Origin: Alicyclobacillus acidiphilus NBRC 100859
GTDB taxonomy: Bacteria > Bacillota > Bacilli > Alicyclobacillales > Alicyclobacillaceae
Assembly: GCF_001544355.1 (NCBI RefSeq)
Contig: NZ_BCQI01000016.1
Coordinates: 1-64,000 of the forward strand
Direction of reading: 5' to 3'
DNA length: 64,000 nt
Both the position numbers and the translations under genes were made by a program. Positions 16,026 through 24,399 of the stretch are shown here, piece by piece; within the stretch, counting starts at the first letter, position 1; every line of letters begins with the position of its first letter. The notes below the pieces were generated by a model that did not search any database, had not been told where the DNA came from, and was given only the letters and a program-made list of their open reading frames with translations.

Positions 16026-17507
16026 ATGCGGGCCGAGCAACACACAGCAGATGATGTATCAAAATTCGGCATGGGAGACGGAACTGCGGCGGGGGCTGCG
16101 CCCGTCTTGGACGCTTTGTTTCGCCACGCTGGTCAAGAGCGGGTCTCTCTTCATGTTCCAGGTCATCATGGAGGGAAATCCATCCATCGGGCGTTGTCGC
16201 CGTGGCTCGGTCAGGCAACCCGACTGGACGCGACGGAACTGCCCGGTTTGGACAATCTCCACCAGGCCACGGATTGCATTCTTCAATCGCAAGAAAGAAC
16301 AGCTTCATACTACGGTGCACGTGCGACCTACTACAGTGTGAACGGTTCGACCGCCTGCGTGATGGCAGCCATTCACGCGTGCGTGCGGCGAAACCGTCGA
16401 CAGGTCGTCCTGCTCGGACCGTGCCACGTGAGTGTTTGGCGGGGATTGGCTCATGCGGATGCCCTGCCTGTGTGGATTCCGTCGGCGTGGTGGCCGGAAT
16501 GTCAGACGTTTTATCCGCCGCGAGGCGCAGATCTGCACGCGGTCTTGCGGGATCGCGCCGATGTGGCGTGCGTCGTTGTGACATCTCCAAGTTATCAGGG
16601 ATTCTTGGCGGACATCGCGGAGATGGTCCACATCGCGCACGAGTACGGCGTGCCTGTCATTGTCGACGAAGCGCACGGCGCCCATCTGGGCTTGACGACC
16701 GGGCTTCACCAACACAGCGTTCAATTGGGAGCCGATATCGTCGTCCAAAGCCCGCACAAAACGTTGCCGTGTCTGACGCAGGCGGCTTGGGTGCACGTTG
16801 CGGGTGATGTTGTGGACCCAGCCCAAGTGCGCGAAGCGCTGAATTTCTTGCAAACGACAAGTCCCTCGTACCTGTTGCTCGCGGCACTCGACGCCGCCCA
16901 GGCATGGCTGCACGGCGAAGGGCCCGAAGCGGCCAGCGCGACACTGGCACGGCTCGCCCGTTATCGCGATCCCGACATTCACACCGCACAAGGCATCAAG
17001 GCGGATCCGATGCGGATGTGGATACCGACTGGCAGACTGGAGTTGAGTCTGGCCCTGAACGACGTGCTGGTCAAGCAAGGTGTTTTTCTCGAATACGCGG
17101 ATGGGTCCGGGGCGTTGGCGATTTTTGGCTTCGGCCAGCCGATCGCGGAATTGGAACGGTTCTTTTCTGTTTATCAGCACTGGCGCGATGCGAATTCATT
17201 GGAACTCGCCGAGCCACATATGGATAGCGTAGGCGACTTGTACAGGAGTGTATCGCCTGACGACCTTGTGCTGACGCCCCGCGAAGCCTGGCTCGCGCCT
17301 GGCCGGCTCGTCTCGCTGGCGGACGCCGTCGGTCGGCCTTTGAAAAGGGCCATCGCGCCGTACCCGCCTGGTGTTCCCATGCTGTGGCCTGGGCAAGTCG
17401 TTCAAGGCCATCACGTGGAGCGGATTCGCGCGCTGTCGGCTGCCGGATTGACGGTTCTTGGAGTTTCGGACCACGAACAGATTGAGGTGTGCGATGACGT
17501 TGGGTAA
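16026..17507 (+). CDS. yaaO: Orn/Lys/Arg decarboxylase-family PLP enzyme (YaaO-like)
   Basis: 493 aa, fold-type I PLP enzyme. It has VPGHHGG near the N-terminus, TELPGLDNLH, VNGSTACVMA, VDEAHGAH (PLP-binding Asp and His, about 215) and SPHKTLPCLTQ with the Schiff-base Lys (about 241). A smaller C-terminal domain ends the protein. The family decarboxylates arginine, lysine or ornithine; the substrate cannot be read here. Position before tmk matches yaaO of B. subtilis. ATG 16026 has GGAGAGG upstream. Its 3' end overlaps tmk by 14 bp. Confidence 0.9.
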   Translation: MRAEQHTADDVSKFGMGDGTAAGAAPVLDALFRHAGQERVSLHVPGHHGGKSIHRALSPWLGQATRLDATELPGLDNLHQATDCILQSQERTASYYGARATYYSVNGSTACVMAAIHACVRRNRRQVVLLGPCHVSVWRGLAHADALPVWIPSAWWPECQTFYPPRGADLHAVLRDRADVACVVVTSPSYQGFLADIAEMVHIAHEYGVPVIVDEAHGAHLGLTTGLHQHSVQLGADIVVQSPHKTLPCLTQAAWVHVAGDVVDPAQVREALNFLQTTSPSYLLLAALDAAQAWLHGEGPEAASATLARLARYRDPDIHTAQGIKADPMRMWIPTGRLELSLALNDVLVKQGVFLEYADGSGALAIFGFGQPIAELERFFSVYQHWRDANSLELAEPHMDSVGDLYRSVSPDDLVLTPREAWLAPGRLVSLADAVGRPLKRAIAPYPPGVPMLWPGQVVQGHHVERIRALSAAGLTVLGVSDHEQIEVCDDVG

Positions 17508-18138
17508 GGGTATTTTCATCACGTTTGAAGGGATCGACGGCGCTGGCAAGACGACGCAAATTCTGCGGCTGTCGCGGTGGCTCGAAGGCCAAGGTCTGCA
17601 CGTGGCACGGACGCGCGAACCCGGAGGCACCGCGATTGGCGACGCCGTTCGCTCCATACTCCTCAACCCTGCGTACGACGACATGTCCCCCAGGGCGGAG
17701 GTTCTCCTGTACGCCGCGTCGCGCGCGCAATTGGTGGACAGGGTGATCCGACCGGCGCTGGCGGAGGGAAAGGTCGTCCTCTGCGATCGATTCGTCGACG
17801 CGTCCATCGCGTACCAAGGCGCTGGGCTGCAGTTGGGTCCGGAACTGGTGGCGCAGGTCAACGCGTTTGCGCTCGATGGCTTGCGTCCGGACATCACGAT
17901 TTTGTTCGATCTCGATTGGGCGTCCGCCCGCGATCGTCTCGTCCGCTCGCGGGGAGGCGGGCAGTTGGATCGAATTGAACAAAGGGATGACGAGTTCTTC
18001 CACCGGGTTCAATCGGCCTTTCGCGAGATCGCCAATCGTGAATTGGAACGCGTCAAAATCGTCGACGCGGCGCAGGATCCAGACGCCATAGAGCAGGAAA
18101 TACGCGACATCATATGGAAATATATCAGACAAAGTTAA
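17494..18138 (+). CDS. tmk: thymidylate kinase
   Basis: 214 aa, full length. It phosphorylates dTMP to dTDP. P-loop FEGIDGAGKTTQ (about 9-20), DR(F/Y) motif CDRFVDASIAYQGAG (about 94) and a lid with RSRGGGQLDRIEQ are present. TREPGG is the typical substrate loop. ATG 17494 (SD GAGGTG) lies inside the end of yaaO, so translation is probably coupled. Confidence 0.97.
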   Translation: MTLGKGIFITFEGIDGAGKTTQILRLSRWLEGQGLHVARTREPGGTAIGDAVRSILLNPAYDDMSPRAEVLLYAASRAQLVDRVIRPALAEGKVVLCDRFVDASIAYQGAGLQLGPELVAQVNAFALDGLRPDITILFDLDWASARDRLVRSRGGGQLDRIEQRDDEFFHRVQSAFREIANRELERVKIVDAAQDPDAIEQEIRDIIWKYIRQS

Positions 18139-18178
18139 AGCAATGAACGACACGAAATCCATAGGCAGGTGACTGAGA

Positions 18179-18508
18179 ATGAAGCTGATCATTGCGGTTG
18201 TGCAGGACAAAGATAGCGCAAAGTTGGCACAAAACCTGGTCAAAGAGAATATTCGGGCGACCAAGCTTGCGTCGACAGGCGGATTTCTTCATGCCGGCAA
18301 CACCACCTTCCTCATTGGCACCGAAGATCATTTGGTGGATCACGTCAAGAGCATCATCCAACAGTCGTGCAAGGCGCGCGAACAGGTCGTGGCACCGATG
18401 TCGCCGATGGGAGCCAGCATGGAGTCGTACATTCCCTACCCGGTCAACGTGCAGGTGGGCGGGGCGACGGTATTTGTCCTCGACATCGAGCAGTTTGCGC
18501 AATTCTGA
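18179..18508 (+). CDS. darA: cyclic di-AMP receptor DarA (PstA, YaaQ)
   Basis: 109 aa PII-like protein. MKLIIAVVQDKD at the start, KLASTGGFLHAGNTTFLIG (T-loop region and c-di-AMP contacts, about 29-47) and GGATVFVLDIEQFAQF at the end are family-typical. DarA trimers bind c-di-AMP in the cytoplasm; the downstream target is not firmly known. The gene lies between tmk and holB, as in B. subtilis. Confidence 0.95.
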   Translation: MKLIIAVVQDKDSAKLAQNLVKENIRATKLASTGGFLHAGNTTFLIGTEDHLVDHVKSIIQQSCKAREQVVAPMSPMGASMESYIPYPVNVQVGGATVFVLDIEQFAQF

Positions 18509-18564
18509 AGTGCGGTTGACCGCGTCGCTGCGTCGCACAACGAAGATGCTGGGGGGTGTCGCAG

Positions 18565-19512
18565 ATGATGGACGAGCGCAGCGAATCCGTTTTGCCACAT
18601 GTCGACTTGCCAACGTCGCTCCTGGAAGGACTTGTGTCGGGCAGGATGCCGCACGCGCTTCTGCTCATCGGGCCGGTTGGGCCAGCTTCCATCGCGCGCG
18701 TCGCGGCACGTTCCCTTGCTCAGCGCTTGTTGTGCGCCAATGGCGAGATTTCCTTGGCGGAGCCCTGCGGCAGTTGTCCCTCCTGCGTTCAATTCGCATC
18801 CGGAACACATCCTGATTATTTTGAAGTCACCGACGCTCCTATCCGCACAGGCGATGTTGAAGCGGTACAACGCTGGTTGGTCACCAAAGGCCATTCGGGC
18901 AAAAAGGTGTATCTGCTCGAGGGCGTTGACACGATGACAGGCGTCGCCGCGAATCGCATGTTGAAGACCCTGGAGGAACCGGAAGCCAACGTGTACGCCA
19001 TTTTGACGGCCTCCCGACGGCAAACCGTGCTGTCCACCATCCGCTCTCGGGCGTTTATCTACGAACTCGCCGCGCCCGACGCGTTTCGGTCTTCGGATCA
19101 CGACGTCATTCCCAAACTGCAAGCTTTGCTCGGCGATACGGAAAATGATTCGTTTGATGGCTTCGTTGAGAAAATGATAAGATGGACGGAGATGTGGCTT
19201 CTTGAAAGAGAACCCACTCTCCTGTTGGCTGCCAGGTGGCAGTCGTATTGTGAACAGGTACCTGCGACAGACAGCTTGATGTTTCTCGCCGAATGGCTGC
19301 GTGACATCCTGTATTCCCGCATCGGTGCTTCGCAGCGCCGATTTCGCGATTGGGAGAATCACATCTTGCGCTTTGCTCCCATACTGGAAGTTGAACAGTG
19401 GGCCAACGCGGTACAGATTGTATTAGACAGTCGATCCCGTCTGCAGTCTCACGTCGTTGCACTCCTCAACTTCGAGCAGATGTGTATCCGATTGCGGGAG
19501 GTTTCAAACTGA
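18565..19512 (+). CDS. holB: DNA polymerase III subunit delta prime
   Basis: 315 aa clamp-loader subunit. The N-terminus resembles the AAA+ domain of DnaX, with CGSCPSC in the zinc module (about 69-75) and a degenerate P-loop (GPVGPAS), as expected for the non-hydrolysing delta prime. MLKTLEEP and TIRSRAF (SRC-like region) follow. ATG 18565 has GGGGGGTG 6 bases upstream. The stop overlaps the ricT start (TGATG). Confidence 0.93.
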   Translation: MMDERSESVLPHVDLPTSLLEGLVSGRMPHALLLIGPVGPASIARVAARSLAQRLLCANGEISLAEPCGSCPSCVQFASGTHPDYFEVTDAPIRTGDVEAVQRWLVTKGHSGKKVYLLEGVDTMTGVAANRMLKTLEEPEANVYAILTASRRQTVLSTIRSRAFIYELAAPDAFRSSDHDVIPKLQALLGDTENDSFDGFVEKMIRWTEMWLLEREPTLLLAARWQSYCEQVPATDSLMFLAEWLRDILYSRIGASQRRFRDWENHILRFAPILEVEQWANAVQIVLDSRSRLQSHVVALLNFEQMCIRLREVSN

Positions 19513-20171
19513 TGTATGAAATAGTCGGCGTCCGTTTTAAACCCGCGGGAAAGATCTACTACTTTGATCCCGGGGATCTGCCGATACAAAAGGAAACGCA
19601 CGTGATCGTTGAAACGGCCCGAGGTGTTGAATACGGCAGGGTTGTCGTAGGCAAGCGAGAGGTGTCAGAAGAATCGGTCGTTCTTCCGCTGAAGCAAGTG
19701 ATGCGCATCGCCACGGAAAGCGACGAACTGACGCTGGCAGAGAATCGCGAACGGGCACGCCAAGCGATGACGACGTTCCGTGAGAAAGTCGCCCGTCATC
19801 AGCTCGAAATGAAATTGGTCGATGCTGAATACACGTTTGATCGAAACAAGCTCATTTTCTATTTTACGGCCGAAGGTCGTGTCGATTTCCGCGAGTTGGT
19901 CAAGGATTTGGCCAGTGTGTTTCGCGTCCGAATCGAGTTGCGGCAAATCGGTGTTCGCGACGAGGCGAAAATCCTCGGTGGCATTGGTCCATGTGGACGT
20001 TTGCTGTGCTGCTCGACGTGGATGGGCGAGTTTGACCCTGTATCCATACGCATGGCGAAAGATCAGAGTTTATCCTTAAATCCGTCGAAAATATCGGGCC
20101 TGTGTGGCCGCTTGATGTGTTGTTTGAAGTTTGAAAACGACGCTTATCAAGATCAGGACGCGATGGCGTAA
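19512..20171 (+). CDS. ricT: RicT (YaaT), PSP1 domain protein, short C-terminus
   Basis: 219 aa. RicT works with RicA and RicF as an Fe-S complex that aids RNA maturation by RNase Y and influences Spo0A phosphorylation in B. subtilis. The PSP1 domain is clear: VRFKPAGKIYYFDP, GVEYGRVVVG, ELRQIGVRDEAKILGGIGPCGRLLCCSTW and GLCGRLMCCLKFEND. The LCC and MCC Cys pairs are all kept. It stops soon after that segment (AYQDQDAMA), whereas the B. subtilis protein is about 275 aa, so about 50 C-terminal residues are missing. No frameshift is evident because yabA starts only 16 bp later. Confidence 0.92.
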   Translation: MYEIVGVRFKPAGKIYYFDPGDLPIQKETHVIVETARGVEYGRVVVGKREVSEESVVLPLKQVMRIATESDELTLAENRERARQAMTTFREKVARHQLEMKLVDAEYTFDRNKLIFYFTAEGRVDFRELVKDLASVFRVRIELRQIGVRDEAKILGGIGPCGRLLCCSTWMGEFDPVSIRMAKDQSLSLNPSKISGLCGRLMCCLKFENDAYQDQDAMA

Positions 20172-20187
20172 ATGAGGTCGGTCCGCT

Positions 20188-20496
20188 ATGGACAAACAAT
20201 CGTTGTTTGTGCAAGTTGCCAATTTGGAAGAGCGAATCGGCGAATTGTACATGGAACTCGGAACTTTGAAACACACCATCCAGGAACTGATCGAGGAGAA
20301 CCAACGACTTCGGCGCGAAAACGAGCATTTTCAAGCCGAGTCTGTGGGTAAATCGACGAAACCTGAACTGGGTTCAGCCCAAGAGAACCTTTGGCGAATA
20401 TATCGAGAGGGATTTCATATCTGCAATGTCAAGTATGGGAGCTTGCGTACGGAAGGCGAGTGTTTATTCTGCCTCTCGTTCATCGAGAGGGCGTAG
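20188..20496 (+). CDS. yabA: replication initiation control protein YabA
   Basis: 102 aa. An N-terminal leucine-zipper helix (about 1-58) forms the tetramer. The C-terminal zinc domain has GFHICNVKYGSLRTEGECLFC (Cys and His ligands). YabA binds DnaA and DnaN and limits re-initiation. It follows ricT by 16 bp, as in B. subtilis. yabB and yazA, which follow yabA there, are absent here. Confidence 0.95.
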   Translation: MDKQSLFVQVANLEERIGELYMELGTLKHTIQELIEENQRLRRENEHFQAESVGKSTKPELGSAQENLWRIYREGFHICNVKYGSLRTEGECLFCLSFIERA

Positions 20497-20613
20497 ATCA
20501 TTGAGGTTTCACTTGTTGAAAGCAAGATTTCACCAGATAACTCAACGGGGTCTGTGCAGTCTCGAGCATCCGCTCGAGGCTGCGCATGGCCCCGTTTTTG
20601 GCAGGTGACTCGG

Positions 20614-21489
20614 TTGAACGGCGACGATTTGACGTTGCAAAGAGCGAAGCTCTCCATTTGTTCCACCCCAATCGGCAATTTGTCCGATGTGAGTCAACGT
20701 CTGTTGGATACGCTGCGATCCGCGGACGTTGTGCTGTGCGAGGATACCAGACACACGCGCAAATTGCTCACGCACTTTGACATTCATCCACTGCGCCTCG
20801 TCAGCTATCATCAGCACAATGAGAAAGCGAGACAAGGCTGGATCGGGGAACTGTTCGCCAGTGCCAAGCATATTGCACTCGTGTCTGACGCAGGGACGCC
20901 TATGGTGTCCGATCCAGGGGCGCTCATCGTCGAGACCGCTATTCAACTTGGCGTCGACATCGTTCCGGTGCCTGGTCCGAGCGCCTTGTTGGCAGGTCTG
21001 GTCGGAAGCGGGCTGCCTGTGACGCCCTTTGTGTACCTTGGCTTCCCGCCTCGCCAGCAGAAGGAGCGGCAAGCTTGGATTGAACCCTTTGCGAAAGTTC
21101 CAGCGACGCTCGTCATCTATGAGGCGCCTCATCGCTTGACATCGACTCTCGCATTCTTGCTTGATACGCTCGGGGACAGGGCCGCCGTCCTTGCCCGCGA
21201 GTTGACCAAGCGCTATGAGACGTTCTTGCGATCCACACTTTCGGCGTTGCTCCGCGATGTAGAAGCGAATTCGCCGCGAGGGGAATACGTCGTCATGGTC
21301 GACAACAGGCCGTCGGCCGACGATCTCGAAGAGGATGCCGACATGTCGATGACGAGTGCGATGGAACACGTGATGTCGGCGTTGGGCAGCGGTGTGCGGC
21401 ACAAAGAAGCTGTCGCCGAGGCGGCGCAGCGCTTTGGTGTCAACCGGCGCGAACTCTACAACATGACCTTGAAACGCCGCGACCCGTAA
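20614..21489 (+). CDS. rsmI: 16S rRNA 2'-O-methyltransferase RsmI
   Basis: 291 aa, SAM-dependent tetrapyrrole-methylase fold. It modifies C1402 of 16S rRNA. CSTPIGNLSDVSQR (about 16-29), CEDTRHTRKLL, SDAGTPMVSDPGALIV and PGPSALLAGL are family motifs, and the C-terminal helix domain ends in NRRELYN. TTG 20614 is chosen because AGGTGA lies 5 bases upstream; the frame is open to 20554. A strong shared terminator separates it from the convergent abrB. Confidence 0.95.
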   Translation: MNGDDLTLQRAKLSICSTPIGNLSDVSQRLLDTLRSADVVLCEDTRHTRKLLTHFDIHPLRLVSYHQHNEKARQGWIGELFASAKHIALVSDAGTPMVSDPGALIVETAIQLGVDIVPVPGPSALLAGLVGSGLPVTPFVYLGFPPRQQKERQAWIEPFAKVPATLVIYEAPHRLTSTLAFLLDTLGDRAAVLARELTKRYETFLRSTLSALLRDVEANSPRGEYVVMVDNRPSADDLEEDADMSMTSAMEHVMSALGSGVRHKEAVAEAAQRFGVNRRELYNMTLKRRDP

Positions 21490-21502
21490 GAGCCTCTGGA
21501 CG

Positions 21503-21561
21503 ACAAACAAAAGGACTGTCCCGTTCGCCTTGCGGCGTTCATGGACAGCCCTTTTGTTTGT
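21503..21561. terminator. bidirectional Rho-independent terminator between rsmI and abrB
   Basis: Arms 21503-21521 and 21543-21561 pair over 19 positions with one mismatch. The A-rich left and T-rich right flanks (ACAAACAAAA / TTTTGTTTGT) let it work in both directions for the convergent genes rsmI and abrB. Confidence 0.85.
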
Positions 21562-21567
21562 GTTGTG

Positions 21568-21810
21568 TTACGCGTGTTGCATTTCAGTAATACAAGAAGG
21601 ACAGATGTTCTTGCCTTTGAAATGAATAATCTCGTCAGCTTGGCCGCAGAAGATACAAGCTGGTTCGTACTTCTTCAGGATGATTCGATCACCATCCACG
21701 TAGATTTCCAAGGCATCTTTTTCACCGATGCCAAGCGTGCGGCGGAGCTCGATGGGAATTACAACACGACCCAATTCGTCAACCTTGCGTACGATGCCTG
21801 TAGATTTCAC
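21568..21810 (-). CDS. abrB: AbrB-family transition-state regulator with C-terminal CxxC pairs
   Basis: 80 aa. The N-terminal swapped-hairpin domain (VKSTGIVRKVDELGRVVIP, then IELRRTLGIGEKDALEIYV) binds DNA. The C-terminal part is not the usual AbrB tail but a short zinc-ribbon-like element, CIFC (about 52-55) and CPSC (about 71-74). AbrB represses stationary-phase genes during growth. GTG 21810 has GGGGATG upstream. Position between rsmI and metG matches abrB of B. subtilis, so the name is by context plus domain. The minus-strand placement is also as in B. subtilis. Confidence 0.88.
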   Translation of the reverse strand: MKSTGIVRKVDELGRVVIPIELRRTLGIGEKDALEIYVDGDRIILKKYEPACIFCGQADEIIHFKGKNICPSCITEMQHA

Positions 21811-22029
21811 TGTACCATCCCCGTTCAAAAATTTGTCTTTCTCTGTATAGTGTTGTTGGAAGTAGCTGCTCCTGCACGCGATTTCTACCGAAGTACGCGA
21901 AGCAAGCAATTACTTCTATAGTCTTACTATAATGGATGTATTGTTTTTTGCAAGTCCTTACATTTTTGAATGTCGTTGACGTTCCACGTGCTGACATTCC
22001 AAGCTTTCCTGCTATCGTCGTGCTCAGGC

Positions 22030-22059
22030 TTGCGATCCGGCGTCGTCATCCCGTATCAT
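22030..22059 (+). promoter_or_regulatory. putative sigma-A promoter of the metG leader
   Basis: TTGCGA (22030-22035) and TATCAT (22054-22059) with an 18-bp spacer. Transcription would begin near 22066, giving a T-box leader of about 300 nt and then metG. Confidence 0.45.
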
Positions 22060-22065
22060 GTGATG

Positions 22066-22368
22066 GAACAAGCAATATCCATAGGTCAGATTCTGTGAAG
22101 GAATGGTACCCAACGATGCGGTTTTCAGCGAGCCGGGAGGGTGGAAGCCGGCAACAGTGCGGTTGGGGAGTATGGTTCCGGAGAATCGATCACTGAGGTC
22201 TGTGCCAAACGGTGCGCTGAGGTGATCGCGGGTTTCCCGTTAGCGAAAGGACGTCTATCGTCCGCGACAAGGCGCGAACTGTGTCAAGGTGTTACTGCTT
22301 TGACAAGGCGGCGCGAAGTTGGGTGGTACCACGAGCTTGGCCTCGTCCCAATTGGGACGGGGCTTTTT
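22066..22368 (+). promoter_or_regulatory. T-box riboswitch of metG
   Basis: The T-box sequence AAGTTGGGTGGTACCACG lies at 22316-22333 and is followed at once by the terminator hairpin, as expected for the mutually exclusive antiterminator. Upstream, a long structured leader includes GGGAGTATGGTTCC (about 22166-22180), where ATG followed by G is the likely Met specifier codon. Uncharged tRNA-Met would pair with the specifier and the T-box bulge (TGGT) and allow read-through. The 5' end is estimated. Confidence 0.88.
22340..22368 (+). terminator. regulatory terminator of the metG T-box
   Basis: CCTCGTCCC and GGGACGGGG pair across AATT, followed by CTTTTTGG. The 5' strand can pair alternatively with the T-box sequence, so this terminator is conditional. 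Confidence 0.88.
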
Positions 22369-22413
22369 GGGCTTCGTTGGGCACCTGTATCTGTACACAA
22401 AGGAGGATCTTCC

Positions 22414-24399
22414 ATGTCAAAGCCGTCGTTTTACATCACGACACCCATCTACTACCCGAATGACAAGCTCCACATCGGACATGCGTACACCACGGTCGCG
22501 TCTGACACCATGGCTCGCTACAAACGCTTGCGAGGCTATGACGTGTATTTCTTGACTGGAACGGACGAACACGGGCAGAAGATTCAATCTCGGGCAGAGC
22601 AGGCCGGACTTGAACCAAAGGCGTTTCTGGATCCCATCATTGAGTGGATTCAAGCGCTCTGGAAAAAACTTGATATTTCGTACGACGATTTCATCCGAAC
22701 CACGGAAGAGCGCCATGAAAAAGTGGTGGCGGACATCTTTGAACGCCTTCTGGCGCAGGACGATATTTATCTCTCCGAGTATGAAGGCTGGTACTGTACG
22801 CCGGACGAATCGTTCTGGCTCGAACGGGAACTGAAAGACGGGAAGTGTCCCGAGTGCGGGCGGGAAGTTCAGTTCGTGCGTGAGGCGTCGTACTTCTTCC
22901 GGATGGGTAAGTACGTGGATCGGCTGCTGCAGTATTACGAAGACAACCCCGGATTTATCGAACCGGTCGGGCGCAAGACGGAGATGATCAAGAACTTTAT
23001 CGAGCCAGGGCTGCAGGATCTGTGCGTATCGCGGACGTCGTTCGATTGGGGCGTCCATGTCAAGAGCGATCCCAAGCACGTGGTGTACGTCTGGCTCGAC
23101 GCGCTGACAAACTACATTACCGCGATTGGCTACGGATCGGACGATCCCGAGGCAAAGGCGAAGTTCGAAAAATACTGGCCCGCCGACGTGCACGTGGTCG
23201 GAAAGGACATCGTTCGCTTCCATACCATCTACTGGCCCATCATTCTGATGGCGCTCGATTTGCCGCTCCCGAAGAAGGTGTTCGGACACGGGTTCTTCCT
23301 GGCCAAGGGCGGGAAGATGAGCAAGTCGAAAGGAAACGTGATCGATCCCCTTCAACTTATTGATCGCTACGGCCGCGACGCGTTCCGCTATTTCCTGATG
23401 CGCGAGATTCCATTCGGCCAGGACGGCGTCTTTACGCCGGAAGCGATGGTGGACCGTTTGAATTACGATCTCGCGAACGACTTCGGCAACCTGATTCATC
23501 GTACCGTCGCGATGCTTCATCGGTTCTACGGCGGCGCGATACCTGTGCCGGCTGGCTTGACGGACGAGGAGGAAGCGCTCATCAGCTTGGCCGCTCAAAC
23601 CCGCGAACTGGTCGAGCGCTATATGGACGAAATGCAATTTTCGCTGGCGCTCTCGGAAATTTGGAACCTGGTTCGCCGCGGAAACAAGTATATCGACGAG
23701 TGTCAGCCGTGGAAACTTCATAAAGAGGGCCAGACGGAACGGCTGCAGACCGTGCTGTACCACATGGCCGAGGTGATTCGCCTGGCGACCATCATGGTCC
23801 AGCCGGTGATGCCGGACGCGCCCAAGGTGATCCGTCGACAATTCGGTTGGACCGACGAGGAATTTGCGTGGACGGCCTTGAACATCGGTGCCGGCGTCGG
23901 AGGGCGCAGGGTGGCCGAGGGAGAACCGCTGTTCCCGAGATTGGACGTGGAAAAGGAGATTGAAGCTTTGACTGAGATGACAACGAGCACCGTGCCGAAC
24001 CAACAGGCGGCAAAGGATACCAGCGGCCAGCAGGCCAAAGCGGCGGAGAAGGGGCAAGATAAGTCGGGGGCCAAGCCGCAGATTGGCATCGACGTGTTTG
24101 ATCAGGTCGAACTCCGCGTGGGTCAAATCAAGACGGCCGCCAAAGTCGAAGGCGCTGACAAGCTTCTGCAATTCCAGATCGACCTAGGCTCGGAAACCCG
24201 GCAGATTGTGTCGGGCATCGCCAAGTACTACGCTCCGGAAGATCTGATTGGAAAGAAGGTCATCGTGGTCGCCAATCTGAAACCCGCGAAGCTGCGCGGC
24301 GTGGAATCGCAAGGGATGATCCTGTGCGCCTCCGAGGGGGATGCCTTGACCATCGCAACGGTTCCGGACAGCATGCCAAACGGGGCCATCGTGAAATGA
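22414..24399 (+). CDS. metG: methionyl-tRNA synthetase
   Basis: 661 aa class I synthetase. The HIGH motif is HIGHAYTT (about 20-27) and KMSKS is KMSKSKGN (about 300). One zinc Cys pair (CPECGRE, about 147) is seen. After a Gln/Ala/Lys linker (about 530-555) the C-terminal Trbp111-like tRNA-binding domain begins with QVELRVGQIK. ATG 22414 follows AGGAGG. It is governed by the T-box leader. Its stop overlaps the tatD start (ATGATG). Confidence 0.97.
   Translation: MSKPSFYITTPIYYPNDKLHIGHAYTTVASDTMARYKRLRGYDVYFLTGTDEHGQKIQSRAEQAGLEPKAFLDPIIEWIQALWKKLDISYDDFIRTTEERHEKVVADIFERLLAQDDIYLSEYEGWYCTPDESFWLERELKDGKCPECGREVQFVREASYFFRMGKYVDRLLQYYEDNPGFIEPVGRKTEMIKNFIEPGLQDLCVSRTSFDWGVHVKSDPKHVVYVWLDALTNYITAIGYGSDDPEAKAKFEKYWPADVHVVGKDIVRFHTIYWPIILMALDLPLPKKVFGHGFFLAKGGKMSKSKGNVIDPLQLIDRYGRDAFRYFLMREIPFGQDGVFTPEAMVDRLNYDLANDFGNLIHRTVAMLHRFYGGAIPVPAGLTDEEEALISLAAQTRELVERYMDEMQFSLALSEIWNLVRRGNKYIDECQPWKLHKEGQTERLQTVLYHMAEVIRLATIMVQPVMPDAPKVIRRQFGWTDEEFAWTALNIGAGVGGRRVAEGEPLFPRLDVEKEIEALTEMTTSTVPNQQAAKDTSGQQAKAAEKGQDKSGAKPQIGIDVFDQVELRVGQIKTAAKVEGADKLLQFQIDLGSETRQIVSGIAKYYAPEDLIGKKVIVVANLKPAKLRGVESQGMILCASEGDALTIATVPDSMPNGAIVK

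Noticed and set aside
22417-24171. Long minus-strand frame opposite metG (584 codons)
   Set aside because: Shadow of a GC-rich real gene; no family features and no binding site.
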